DNA of 64,000 bases from Dermacoccus abyssi (GTDB taxonomy: Bacteria > Actinomycetota > Actinomycetes > Actinomycetales > Dermatophilaceae): NCBI RefSeq assembly GCF_034541975.1, contig NZ_JAVYJM010000001.1. One strand, given 5' to 3'. This document shows, piece by piece, positions 28,140 to 36,984 of the stretch. The position numbers were made by a program, and so were the translations under genes. The notes below the pieces were generated by a model. The model was given only the letters and a program-made list of their open reading frames with translations, did not search any database and was not told where the DNA came from. Numbering within the stretch: position 1 is the first letter of the stretch; every line of letters starts with the position of its first letter.

Positions 28140-29117
28140 TCAGAGCTTCTTCACGAGCGCGAAGCGCTGGAGAACAACCTGGGTGTCGTCGTTCACCGTG
28201 AAGTTCGGGTCGTCCAACTCGGCGCGCACGTCGTCACTCGTCCAGAAACGTTCGTGCGCTTCCCGCCATTCGGCGACGTCCCGGAAGCCTTCACCCTCGT
28301 CGAGGGCGTGATCGAGGTCGACCTCGTCGAGGCTGACGACGCGCACCTCGGTCGTCTCCGTGATGCCGACCGGCAGGCCGGTCGAGGAGATGAGCACCTC
28401 ACGCTCCCCCACGACGGGCAACGGCTCACCGTCCGCGCGGTACCCCTCCAGCAATGCCGACGTGGAACTCTTCGTACCGCTGATGATGGCGGCGAGCAGC
28501 GTGTCGCGTAGCGGACCCGGGAAGGCGTAGAGGCCGGCGCGGGCTCCCGGCCACTGGGCCTCGATGGCAACGTCGCGCAGCCGATCGACGTGGTCGGCCC
28601 ACGACGCGTCGTCACCGAACGGCAGGTTGGGGTTCGCCTCACGCAACCCCACGCGTCCGTCAAGCTGCTCACGCAGAGTATCGAGATGCCCTGCGTGCCG
28701 AGCGATTTCGACGACAAGGTGAACGAGAATCCGGTGCAGCGTCACGTCGGGCTGGGGCCACCAGGGCACGTTGCCCGGAGCCTCAAGATCGAGGGCATCG
28801 ATCGTCGCGTCGGCGTGGGCAACAGCGCGGCGGTACAGGAGCACGACGTCTTCGATCGACTCCTCGCCGGTCGCCCACATGTCCGCGTTGGGCTCCGCAC
28901 CCGGCCCGATCCAGGGCAGTTCCTCGCCGGGACGGCCGAAGACGATGCCGAGGTAGCCGTACTCCATCGCAGCAAGATGCTTGACGATGCCGAGGACGTT
29001 CGAGCCCGTCGACGTCATGGGCCATCGCGCCTGCCACTCGTCGAGCCCCTCGAGTTTCCACAACACCGCGGAACGCAATGAGTCGAGGTAGGTCTTGAGC
29101 ATCGCCTTGTCGTCCAT
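28140..29117 (-). CDS. DUF664/DinB domain fused to an ASCH domain
   Basis: 325 residues in two parts. Residues 1-165 are a DinB/DUF664 four-helix domain (MTSTGSNVLGIVKHLAAMEYGYLG; LHRILVHLVVEIARHAGHLDTLREQ) with the histidines that bind metal in this superfamily. Residues about 180-325 are an ASCH domain (FPGPLRDTLLAAIISGTKSSTS; EGFRDVAEWREAHERFW), a PUA-like fold linked to RNA binding. DinB proteins often use mycothiol or bacillithiol. The fused arrangement is uncommon. The gene is divergent from an MFS transporter. Confidence 0.8.
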   Translation of the reverse strand: MDDKAMLKTYLDSLRSAVLWKLEGLDEWQARWPMTSTGSNVLGIVKHLAAMEYGYLGIVFGRPGEELPWIGPGAEPNADMWATGEESIEDVVLLYRRAVAHADATIDALDLEAPGNVPWWPQPDVTLHRILVHLVVEIARHAGHLDTLREQLDGRVGLREANPNLPFGDDASWADHVDRLRDVAIEAQWPGARAGLYAFPGPLRDTLLAAIISGTKSSTSALLEGYRADGEPLPVVGEREVLISSTGLPVGITETTEVRVVSLDEVDLDHALDEGEGFRDVAEWREAHERFWTSDDVRAELDDPNFTVNDDTQVVLQRFALVKKL

Positions 29118-29153
29118 TCGACCAGCCTAGGGCCGCGCGTCACAATGGTCGGT

Positions 29154-30368
29154 ATGCCTGAATCGCCCACAGCCTTCACGCGCGAGCAGGGACGTGCGCT
29201 CGTGCGCGCCGTTTTCGCGATCTTCTTCGTCAACGGCGTGATGATGGGCGCATGGGGCGGTTCGCTGCCGGGCCTGCGTGAGCGCGTCGGTACGGACGCG
29301 GGCGGCATCGGCGCCGTTCTCCTCGTCACCGGCGCGAGCGCCATCGTCTCGATGCAGATCGGCGGGCGCGTCTCCGACCGCATCACCCCACGCTTGCCGT
29401 CTCTCGTGAGCGGCGTCGCGATGGCTGCGGCTGTCGGACTCCTCGCCTTCGTACCGAACTATGTGGCTCTCGTGCTCGCGGGAGCGCTCATCGGTGCGAG
29501 CAACGGCACGATGGACGTCGCGATGAACGCCCTCGGCATCGACGCGGAGAAGGCCTCCGGCATACCGGCGATGAGTCGTTTCCACGCGTTCTTCTCGCTC
29601 GGTGGCTTCGTCGGCGCGGTCATCGTCGTGGCGTTCGCCCGCCTGCAGGACGACGCCGATCCACGCTCGGCCCTCATCGTCATCGCCGTCGCGGCGCTCC
29701 TCGCGCTCGCCGCACTGCTGGCCCGCACCCCCAAGGCCCCCCACGACGACGCAGGCGCGCAGGCGACGGATGAGGCCGACGTTTCGGCGTCCACGAAGGC
29801 CACGGGCATCCCGCCGCAGGCGTGGTTGCTCGGCGTCATGGCCCTGTTCTTCGGCTTCACCGAAGGAACGGCCATCGACTGGGCCTCGATCCACGTCACC
29901 GACGTCGCGAAGGTCGACGCCGGCACCGGCGCAGCAGGTCTCGTCGCGGTGTCGGCGACGATGGTCGTCATCCGCCTCGTCGGCGACGCGCTCGTGCGCC
30001 GCTACGGACGCGTTGCGGTCGTCCGATTCGGAGCTCCGGTGGCCGTCGCCGGTTTCGCGGTGACGGTGGTGGCGTCGTCCCTGCCCGTCATCCTCGCCGG
30101 CTGGCTGCTCGTGGGCCTGGGTGTCGGCATGATCGCGCCCCAGATCTACGCGATCGCGGGCCACATCGGCGGCGGTCGGGTGCTCGCCATCGTCACCGGC
30201 TTCGGGTACACCGCGTTCCTGGCCGGGCCGGGCGTCATCGGCTACCTCAGCTCACACTTCGACATTCAGCGCGCGATGCTCCTACCGCTCGTGGCGGGCC
30301 TGCTGCTCACCGCGCTGACGTTCACGCCCGCCCTGCGCGATCCGCAGGACGAGCGCGTAGGCGCCTGA
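29154..30368 (+). CDS. MFS transporter
   Basis: 404 residues, twelve predicted helices, with the cytoplasmic loop motif GGRVSDRITPRLPS between helices 2 and 3 (a variant of GxxxDRxGRR) and ALIGASNGTMDVAMNALGID in helix 4/5. The latter resembles the FucP/YbjJ branch that carries sugars or unknown solutes. The start is the ATG at 29154: CACAAT lies seven bases ahead of it, consistent with a leaderless message, while the earlier ATG at 29145 lies inside that promoter. Confidence 0.85.
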   Translation: MPESPTAFTREQGRALVRAVFAIFFVNGVMMGAWGGSLPGLRERVGTDAGGIGAVLLVTGASAIVSMQIGGRVSDRITPRLPSLVSGVAMAAAVGLLAFVPNYVALVLAGALIGASNGTMDVAMNALGIDAEKASGIPAMSRFHAFFSLGGFVGAVIVVAFARLQDDADPRSALIVIAVAALLALAALLARTPKAPHDDAGAQATDEADVSASTKATGIPPQAWLLGVMALFFGFTEGTAIDWASIHVTDVAKVDAGTGAAGLVAVSATMVVIRLVGDALVRRYGRVAVVRFGAPVAVAGFAVTVVASSLPVILAGWLLVGLGVGMIAPQIYAIAGHIGGGRVLAIVTGFGYTAFLAGPGVIGYLSSHFDIQRAMLLPLVAGLLLTALTFTPALRDPQDERVGA

Positions 30369-30388
30369 GCGACACCCAACGAGCCTGC

Positions 30389-31726
30389 TCAGGCCTCCTC
30401 GAGGCTCGCGCCACGTCGTTCGGGCAGGAGCAGTGACGCCACCGTGGCGACGGCGAACGCGAACGCGATGAGCGCGAACGTCCACACCTCGCCGTGCTCG
30501 GTGAAGACGACCGGCACGATGAGCGGCGCGACGATCGACGCGATGCGGCCGAACGCCGTCGCGCTTCCGGCACCCGCGGCGCGGATCGCGGTCGGGTAGA
30601 TCTCCGGCGTGATGGCGTAGAGCGCACCCCAGGCGCCGAGGTTGAAGAAGCTGAGTGCACATCCGGCCGCGATGATCGTGGCTTCGGAGCCGGCGTTGCC
30701 GAACGCGAGCGCCGAGAGCGCGGAGCCGGCGAGGAAGGCGGCGAGCGTGGGACGTCGGCCGATCTTCTCGACGAGCACCGCGGCCGCGAGGTACCCGGGC
30801 AGTTGCGCGATCGTGATGATGAGCGTGAAGCCGAACGACTTGGCCACCGGGTAGCCACCGGCGACGAGGAACGTCGGAATCCACAGGAACGCGCCGTAGT
30901 AGGCGAAGTTGACGCCGAACCACGTGGTCCACAGCGCGGCGGTGCGGGTGCGGTAGGCCGGCGCGAAGGCATCGGTCATTTTCGGCTTGGGCGCAGCCTC
31001 GTGGTCTGTCGGCGCGACGGCGGCGCTCTTCGGAGCTTCGATGCCGGACGCCGATTCGAACTCGCGGACGGATCGCTCGGCCTCCTCCTCACGTCCGGCG
31101 CGTTCGAGGAAGCGCACGGATTCGGGCAGGCCTCGACGCACCCACACCGCGTAGAGCGCGGGCACGAGGCCGAGGAGCATGGCCCAACGCCACCCGTTCT
31201 CGCGCGGCACCACGGTGAAGCCGATGACGGCGGCGAACAGCCAGCCCACGGCCCAGAACGACTCGAGAGCGACGACCATGCGGCCCCGCAGTCGGCGCGG
31301 CGCGTACTCACTCACGAGCGTCGAGGCGACGGGCAGTTCGGCGCCGAGGCCCAGACCGACAACGAAGCGCAGAGCGCACAGCACGAGGAACGTCGGTGCG
31401 AGGGCTGACAGGCCCGTTGCAAGGCCGTACACGACGAGCGTTCCGGCGAAGACCGTGCGGCGGCCGATGCGGTCGGCCAGGGCGCCACCGGCACCGGCGC
31501 CGATCGCCATCCCGATGAAGCCGATCGACGCGAGCCACGACAGGTCGGTGGTCGACAAGCCCCACTCCTTCTTCACGGCAACCATGAGGAAGGAGATGAG
31601 GCCGACGTCCATGGCGTCGAGCGCCCAGCCGAGGCCGGAGCCGACGAGCAACGAACGGTGACGACGGTTGAACGGCAGGGCGTCGAGGCGCTCCTCGCGA
31701 GTTCGGTGTTCGGTCGTCATGGACAT
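30389..31726 (-). CDS. MFS transporter (sugar-porter/NiaP-like)
   Basis: 445 residues from an ATG preceded by AAAAGAG. Twelve helices. LDAMDVGLISFLMVAVKKEW in helix 1 and GALADRIGRRTVF in the 2-3 loop are typical of the sugar porter/aromatic acid or nicotinate (NiaP) type, as is RFVVGLGLGAELPVASTLVSE (within the RxxxGxGxG(G)E motif). A long central loop is charged. Convergent with the preceding MFS gene. The substrate is a guess: nicotinate, aromatic acid or sugar. Confidence 0.85.
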   Translation of the reverse strand: MSMTTEHRTREERLDALPFNRRHRSLLVGSGLGWALDAMDVGLISFLMVAVKKEWGLSTTDLSWLASIGFIGMAIGAGAGGALADRIGRRTVFAGTLVVYGLATGLSALAPTFLVLCALRFVVGLGLGAELPVASTLVSEYAPRRLRGRMVVALESFWAVGWLFAAVIGFTVVPRENGWRWAMLLGLVPALYAVWVRRGLPESVRFLERAGREEEAERSVREFESASGIEAPKSAAVAPTDHEAAPKPKMTDAFAPAYRTRTAALWTTWFGVNFAYYGAFLWIPTFLVAGGYPVAKSFGFTLIITIAQLPGYLAAAVLVEKIGRRPTLAAFLAGSALSALAFGNAGSEATIIAAGCALSFFNLGAWGALYAITPEIYPTAIRAAGAGSATAFGRIASIVAPLIVPVVFTEHGEVWTFALIAFAFAVATVASLLLPERRGASLEEA

Positions 31727-32001
31727 GGGCACTCTTTTCGTCAGTTAGGCACAAAGTCGTGCCGGAGAAAGAGTAGCCCGATCGAACCCCTTTTGGTCAA
31801 CAAGAGGAAAAGTCTGGTGCGTCACGCTGTCGACGGAGCAACCAGCGCGTCGAGGAGCACGCCCGCTCGATTCCAACCGGGCGTAGGTGGCGGCGACCTC
31901 GTCACGCGGGGCCGGCTCGAGCAGCGACTGGACCGTGCCCGGGTGCTGGAAGACCTCGGACGGAGAACGCGAAGGCATCGAAACACGGCTGACGCCCCGA
32001 G
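31727..32001. other. Non-coding stretch, no gene recognised
   Basis: About 275 bases between the MFS start and an acyl-CoA ligase remnant. AT-richer sequence near 31770-31810 likely holds the MFS promoter. A minus-strand open frame of 77 codons (31745-31978) shows no family and no ribosome site. Confidence 0.4.
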
Positions 32002-32209
32002 AAATGGGGCGAGTGGGTCGTCGCTGTCGTCCAGCCGACGCCCGGCGCTAACCCGGATCCGGCGCAGGTGGCGGCCTTCACGAAGGAACGCATCAGCAGC
32101 GTGAAGGCCCCAAGGAGGTCTCCGTGTGGCCCGGCCTGAAGCGCTCGGAGGTCGACAAGGTGCTCAAGAGGACGTCAAGCAGACGCTGAGTTCGGCCTCT
32201 CAGGCCTGA
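32002..32209 (+). pseudogene. Remnant of an acyl-CoA synthetase C-terminus
   Basis: Reading across frames gives the usual tail of fatty-acid-CoA ligases: WGEWVVAVVQPTPGANP, then VAAFTKERISSVKAP, then KEVSVWPGLKRSEVDKVLK, including the family lysine region. Two single-base losses, one near 32110 and one near 32169, break the frame; the end reads KDVKQTLSSASQA then stop at 32207. The rest of the gene is absent upstream. It lies just before the trpB start. Confidence 0.7.
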
Positions 32210-32340
32210 CCACCGCCTGACGCAGCCCCATGACGATCACGGGCTGAGACGGCCGGCCCGTCCGCGGCTCGAGGGTGCGGCGAGCATCCTTATGCCGGTT
32301 ACGGTCGTGCCACGCCCCACCCGCGAAAGGAAGTTCGACC

Positions 32341-33548
32341 ATGACCTCATACGACGCGAACGCCGAAGGCTTCTTCGGTGAGTTCGGTGGCCGTTTCGTG
32401 CCGCCGCACCTCGAGGAGCCGATGGCCGAGGTGGCACGCGCGTGGGCCGAGGCGAAGGCCGACCCGACGTTCCTCGGCGAGTACGAGCGTCTGCTCACGC
32501 TCTACGCGGGCCGTCCGTCGGTGCTGTTCCCTGCCGACAACCTGACGCGCCACGTCGGCGGCGCGCGCATCTACCTCAAACGTGAGGATCTCAACCACAC
32601 CGGGTCGCACAAGATCAACCACTGCCTCGGCGAGGCCCTGCTCGCGAAGCGCATGGGCAAGAAGAAGCTCATCGCGGAGACGGGTGCCGGCCAGCACGGC
32701 GTCGCTCTCGCGACGGCAGCCGCGTACATGGGTCTCGAGTGCGAGATCCACATGGGTGCGATCGACGTCGCCAAGCAGCACCCGAACGTCGTGCGCATGG
32801 AGATGCTCGGCGCGAAGGTCGTGCCGGTCGAGTTCGGCGGGCGTTCGCTCAAGGAGGCCGTCGATTCGGCGTTCGACACCTACGCCCGTGACTTCGAGGA
32901 CGTCTTCTTCGGCATCGGCTCCGTCGTCGGCCCCGACCCGTACCCGTCGATGGTGCGCGAGTTCCAGTCGGTCGTCGGGCGCGAGGCGCGCGAGGCGCGA
33001 TCCTGTCGCTCGAGGGCCGTCTGCCGGACGCCGCGGTCGCGTGCGTCGGTGGAGGGTCGAATGCGATGGGCCTGTTCAGCGGCTTCCTCGACGACGAGGG
33101 CGTCGCGCTCTACGGCGTCGAGCCGGCCGGCGAGGGCGTCGAGGTGCCCGGCCGTCACGCTGCGACGATGACGAAGGGCACCCCCGGCACCCTGCACGGC
33201 ATGGCCACCACGGTGCTGCAGGACGAGTCGGGTGAGCCGTCGGCGGTGCACTCCATCGCGTCAGGTCTCGACTACCCGGGCGTGGGCCCGCAGCACGCGT
33301 ACCTCGCGTCGCTGGGCCGCGTCACGTACGTGACGGCCACGGACGACGAATGTCTCGATGCCTTCAGCACCCTCTCGCGAGTGGAGGGCATCATTCCGGC
33401 GCTGGAGAGCTCGCACGCCATCGTCCACGCCATGAAGTTGGCTCGGGAGCTGGGCGAGGACGGCATCGTCGTCGCCAATCTCTCGGGGCGCGGCGACAAG
33501 GACGTCGACTACGTCGCCGAGTACCTCGCGGAGCACCCGCGCTCCTGA
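32341..33548 (+). pseudogene. trpB: Stand-alone tryptophan synthase beta chain, frameshifted
   Basis: PLP enzyme joining indole and serine. The frame from ATG 32341 (AAAGGAAG upstream) gives GFFGEFGGRFVPPHLEEPM, the PLP lysine region LNHTGSHKINHCLGEALLAKR, and ETGAGQHGVALATA up to REAREA at about 32995. The rest (CVGGGSNAMGLFSGF to LSGRGDKDVDY) continues in another frame to 33548. The break is in a GCGCGAGGCGCG repeat and fits a two-base gain or one-base loss. No trpA is adjacent and the sequence is not the usual operon TrpB, so a salvage or catabolic context is likely. Could be a sequencing error. Confidence 0.85.
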
Positions 33549-33579
33549 GCGCGAGCCTCGTCGCGGCGCGTTCGTTCGG

Positions 33580-34857
33580 TCACCGAGCGAGCGCGCCGCG
33601 GTGTATCTCGGCCACGGACGCGTGACCCGTCAGCGCCATCGTGAGGTCGAGCTCGGCGAGGGTGTGCTCGACGACGGCCTGCACCCCTTCGGCGCCCGCG
33701 AGCGCCAGACCGTAGACGTAGGGCCGCCCGAGGATGACGGCGTCCGCCCCGAGCGCGAGCGCCGTGAAAACGTCCGAGCCCGAGCGCACCCCGGAGTCGA
33801 AGAGCACGGTGAGATCGCCGACCTCGTCATCCAGGCTCGCGAGGACGTCGAGCGAGGCGACGGCGCCATCGACCTGCCGGCCGCCGTGGTTCGACACGAC
33901 GATGCCGTCGAGCCCTTGATCGGCGGCGAGGCGCACGTCGTCGACGCTCTGGATGCCCTTGAGCAGGATCGGGAGCGACGTCCATTCGCGCAGCTTGGCC
34001 AGGTCGTCCCAGGTGAGACCGCTCGAGGGGAACACGTCGAGGAACGTCTCGACCGCGGCGCGCGGCAGCGGCGAACGGAGGTTCTCGCGCAGGTCGCCCG
34101 GGTAGTGCCGGGCGATTGACACCAGCGAGCGGGCCGCCGCGGGCGTCGGACGTTCGGTCGGTCGGGCCGATCCGCGGGCTGCGCGCTCCTCGACCCGCGC
34201 CATGAAGACCGGGTCGTTGAGGTACTGCGCGAGGCCCTGGCCACGCGCGAACGGCAGGTGCCCGAGGTCGAGGTCCTCAGGCCGCCACCCCATGAGGTGC
34301 GTGTCGAGCGTGACGACGACTGCCTCCGCACCGCACGCCTCGGCGCGCTGGACGAGCGAACGGGCCAGGTCGTCGTCGTTGCTCCAGTACAGCTGGTACC
34401 AGTGCGGCGTCTCGCCGAGTTCGGCGGCGACCTCCTCCATGGCGACGCTGGCTTGCGTCGAGTGGGTCATCGGCGTCTGTGTGGCCACGGAGGCCTTCGC
34501 CACGGCGCGCTCGGCCTGCGGGTGCGCCATTTCGAGGACGCCGATGGGCGCGAGCAGGAGCGGGTGCGCGTAGCGACGGCCGAAGAGGTCGACGCCGAGG
34601 TCGCGTTCACGCACGTCGCGCAGCATGCGGGGCACCGCGCGGTAGCGCCCGAAGGCTTCGACGTTGGCGTCGTTCGTGCGTCCCCGTCCCGCGCTGCCGT
34701 CGACGTAGGCGAACGCACGATCACTCATCGCCTTGCGGGCGGCCTCGCGCAGTCGCCCCGGTTCGACGGGAACCACCGGGGTGCGTCCGTAGACACCGGC
34801 GCCGTAGATGTCGCCCTGAATCCTGCGTCCGAGGTTGATCGCGTCCACGCCACCCAC
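33580..34857 (-). CDS. FMN-dependent alpha-hydroxy-acid oxidase (lactate 2-monooxygenase-like)
   Basis: 425 residues. FMN-binding (beta/alpha)8 barrel: early FAYVDGSAGRGRTNDANVEAF, PIGVLEMAHPQAERAVAKA, the catalytic histidine in VVSNHGGRQVDGAVAS, then FDSGVRSGSDVFTALALGA and AVILGRPYVYGLALAG for FMN phosphate. The inserted region near residues 215-255 and the length match bacterial lactate 2-monooxygenase rather than the shorter LldD. GTG 34857 follows GGGAGGG. It oxidises L-lactate or a related hydroxyacid; the product type is inferred. Confidence 0.85.
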   Translation of the reverse strand: MGGVDAINLGRRIQGDIYGAGVYGRTPVVPVEPGRLREAARKAMSDRAFAYVDGSAGRGRTNDANVEAFGRYRAVPRMLRDVRERDLGVDLFGRRYAHPLLLAPIGVLEMAHPQAERAVAKASVATQTPMTHSTQASVAMEEVAAELGETPHWYQLYWSNDDDLARSLVQRAEACGAEAVVVTLDTHLMGWRPEDLDLGHLPFARGQGLAQYLNDPVFMARVEERAARGSARPTERPTPAAARSLVSIARHYPGDLRENLRSPLPRAAVETFLDVFPSSGLTWDDLAKLREWTSLPILLKGIQSVDDVRLAADQGLDGIVVSNHGGRQVDGAVASLDVLASLDDEVGDLTVLFDSGVRSGSDVFTALALGADAVILGRPYVYGLALAGAEGVQAVVEHTLAELDLTMALTGHASVAEIHRGALAR

Positions 34858-34919
34858 GGTAGAAGTCCCTCCCCTGCAACGGGTCCGCAGGCGCTTACCG
34901 CTTCGTTAGGTTGGGAGGC

Positions 34920-35519
34920 ATGAAGGCGCGCCCCGAGATCATCGACGCCCACGTGCAGGAGCTGTGGCGTACGGGCGCGACGCGTATCGCGTCGAGCACC
35001 GGCAAGCTCGTGGCGTGCATGGTCGGCGCGCTCGGTTTCACGGCCATCGGCGGCGCCGGCCTCAAGGTCGTCATCGGCGAGCGCGGCGTGCTCGGCGCGT
35101 TCACGAGCACACCGGGCTCGTGGGTGTGCCTCGTCGCGGTGCTGTTCTTCGGGGTGCTCGGCATCCCGTCGTTGACGATCCAGTTCCTACGTCGCCAAAC
35201 GCTCGTCATCGAACGCGAGGGGGTACGCGTGCTGCGCGGCGATGGGCGCCAGGTTGCAGCCTTGGCGTGGCAGAACGTCGCTGAGGTCAGCCAGTTCCGT
35301 CACCGGAGTACGTCGATGACCAACTGTGTCCTCACACCCGAGGCGGCTGATCTCCGGCGTGCGACGTCGGGGGCGGTCGCGCGGGGCCTGGCCCGGGCCG
35401 ACGCGGCGGTCGTCGGTACCCAGGTGTGGACCGTGCCGACGATCTTCAAGTACCAGCGCGAGCTGCCCGAGATCCTTCGGGCGGCGCTGCACGGCTACCG
35501 CACCGGTTGGCGGCTGTAA
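34920..35519 (+). CDS. Membrane protein with PH-like domain, unknown
   Basis: 199 residues. Two hydrophobic helices (about 28-55 and 62-85) are followed by a soluble region with beta-rich segments (TLVIEREGVRVLRGDGRQVAALAW) that resembles bacterial PH-like domains of the YdbT type. TAGGTT with GGGAGG precedes the ATG at 34920. Divergent from the lactate oxidase gene. The function cannot be stated. Confidence 0.6.
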   Translation: MKARPEIIDAHVQELWRTGATRIASSTGKLVACMVGALGFTAIGGAGLKVVIGERGVLGAFTSTPGSWVCLVAVLFFGVLGIPSLTIQFLRRQTLVIEREGVRVLRGDGRQVAALAWQNVAEVSQFRHRSTSMTNCVLTPEAADLRRATSGAVARGLARADAAVVGTQVWTVPTIFKYQRELPEILRAALHGYRTGWRL

Positions 35520-35522
35520 CGC

Positions 35523-35561
35523 GCAGAGCCCGCCCGAACGCTAGGTTCGAGCGGGCTCTGC
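35523..35561. terminator. Terminator between the PH-domain gene and gdhA
   Basis: A 17-bp stem with one mismatch (GCAGAGCCCGCCCGAAC with GTTCGAGCGGGCTCTGC) and a five-base loop, lying between convergent stops. Confidence 0.7.
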
Positions 35562-35576
35562 GGCGAAGCGCCCGGG

Positions 35577-36926
35577 TCAGACGACGCCGAGGGCGAGCAT
35601 GGCGTCGGCCACCTTGACGAAGCCAGCGATGTTGGCGCCCTTGACGTAGTCGCCGGGCACATCGAACTCGTCGGCGGTGCTCTGGCAGCGCTCGAAGACG
35701 CCCTTCATGATGGTTTCGAGGCGCTGCTCGGTGTGTTCGAAGCTCCACGAGTCACGCGAGGCGTTCTGCTGCATCTCGAGAGCGCTGACGGCGACACCGC
35801 CACAGTTGGAAGCCTTGCCCGGTGCGAACAGGACGCCGGCCTCCTGGAGGATGTCGGTGGCGTCCGGCGTCGTGGGCATGTTCGCGCCCTCGGCGACGGC
35901 GATGCAGCCGTTCTTGACGAGCGTCTTCGCCGCGTCCGCCGACAGTTCATTCTGCGTGGCACACGGCAGCGCGACGTCGCAGGCGACGTCCCAGATCGAG
36001 CCGTCGGCGACGAACGTCGACTGCTTGCGCAGGTCGGCGTACTCGCTGATGCGGGCGCGCTTGTTCTCCTTGAGGTCGCGCACGATCTCGAGGTCGATGC
36101 CGTTCTCGTCGACGACGTAGCCGCCGGAGTCGCTCATCGCGATGACGGTGCCGCCCAGCTGGGCGACCTTCTGCGCGGCGTAGATGGCCACGTTGCCGGA
36201 GCCGGAGATGACGACCTTCGTGCCGTCGAAGGAGCGGCCCTTCGTCGCGAGCATCTCCTGGGTGAGGAAGACCGTGCCGTAGCCGGTGGCTTCGGTGCGC
36301 GCCGCGGCGCCGCCCCAGGAGAGGCCCTTACCGGTGAGCACGCCCGCCTCGTAGCGGTTGGTGATGCGCTTGTACTGGCCGAAGAGGTAACCGATCTCGC
36401 GGCCGCCGACGCCAATGTCGCCGGCCGGGACGTCGGTGTACTCACCGATGTGGCGGTAGAGCTCCGTCATGAACGACTGGCAGAAGCGCATGACCTCGGC
36501 GTCGCTCTTGCCCTTGGGGTCGAAGTCGGCGCCACCCTTGCCGCCGCCGATGGGCAGGCCGGTGAGGGAGTTCTTGAAGATCTGCTCAAAGCCGAGGAAC
36601 TTCACGATGCCGAGGTAGACGCTCGGGTGGAAGCGCAGGCCGCCCTTGTACGGGCCCAGGGCCGAGTTGTACTCGACGCGGAAGCCGCGGTTGACGTTGA
36701 CGCGGCCCTGGTCGTCGACCCACGGCACGCGGAAGATGATCTGACGCTCGGGCTCGGCGAGGCGCTCGATGATGCTGGCCTCGACGTAGTCGGGGCGGCG
36801 TTCGAGCACGGGGCCGAGGCTCATGAGGACCTCGTCCACGGCCTGGTGGAACTCGGCCTCACCGGGGTTGCGCTTGAGGATCGTCTCGCGGACCGGCTCG
36901 AGCCGGGGGTGCAGAGTCGGGGACAT
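35577..36926 (-). CDS. gdhA: NADP-type glutamate dehydrogenase
   Basis: Reductive amination of 2-oxoglutarate with ammonium. 449 residues from ATG 36926, which has TAGGAGG before it; a long upstream open frame is the overlapping shadow of the sirtuin gene. Landmarks are NVNRGFRVEYNSALGPYKGG with substrate-binding lysine, GGGKGGADFDPKGKSD with the catalytic lysine region, PAGDIGVGGREIGYLFGQYK, and the Rossmann GSGNVAIYAAQK. The length and the GREIGY region fit the hexameric NADP-linked form. Confidence 0.96.
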   Translation of the reverse strand: MSPTLHPRLEPVRETILKRNPGEAEFHQAVDEVLMSLGPVLERRPDYVEASIIERLAEPERQIIFRVPWVDDQGRVNVNRGFRVEYNSALGPYKGGLRFHPSVYLGIVKFLGFEQIFKNSLTGLPIGGGKGGADFDPKGKSDAEVMRFCQSFMTELYRHIGEYTDVPAGDIGVGGREIGYLFGQYKRITNRYEAGVLTGKGLSWGGAAARTEATGYGTVFLTQEMLATKGRSFDGTKVVISGSGNVAIYAAQKVAQLGGTVIAMSDSGGYVVDENGIDLEIVRDLKENKRARISEYADLRKQSTFVADGSIWDVACDVALPCATQNELSADAAKTLVKNGCIAVAEGANMPTTPDATDILQEAGVLFAPGKASNCGGVAVSALEMQQNASRDSWSFEHTEQRLETIMKGVFERCQSTADEFDVPGDYVKGANIAGFVKVADAMLALGVV

Positions 36927-36984
36927 GGCGTGCCTCCTAAGCGCCGACGGATCACGCCGACGGATCGTGTGGGGTTTTGATCGA

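Noticed and set aside
31745..31978. Possible 77-residue minus-strand gene
   Set aside because: No recognised family or start signals, and it lies next to a fossil.
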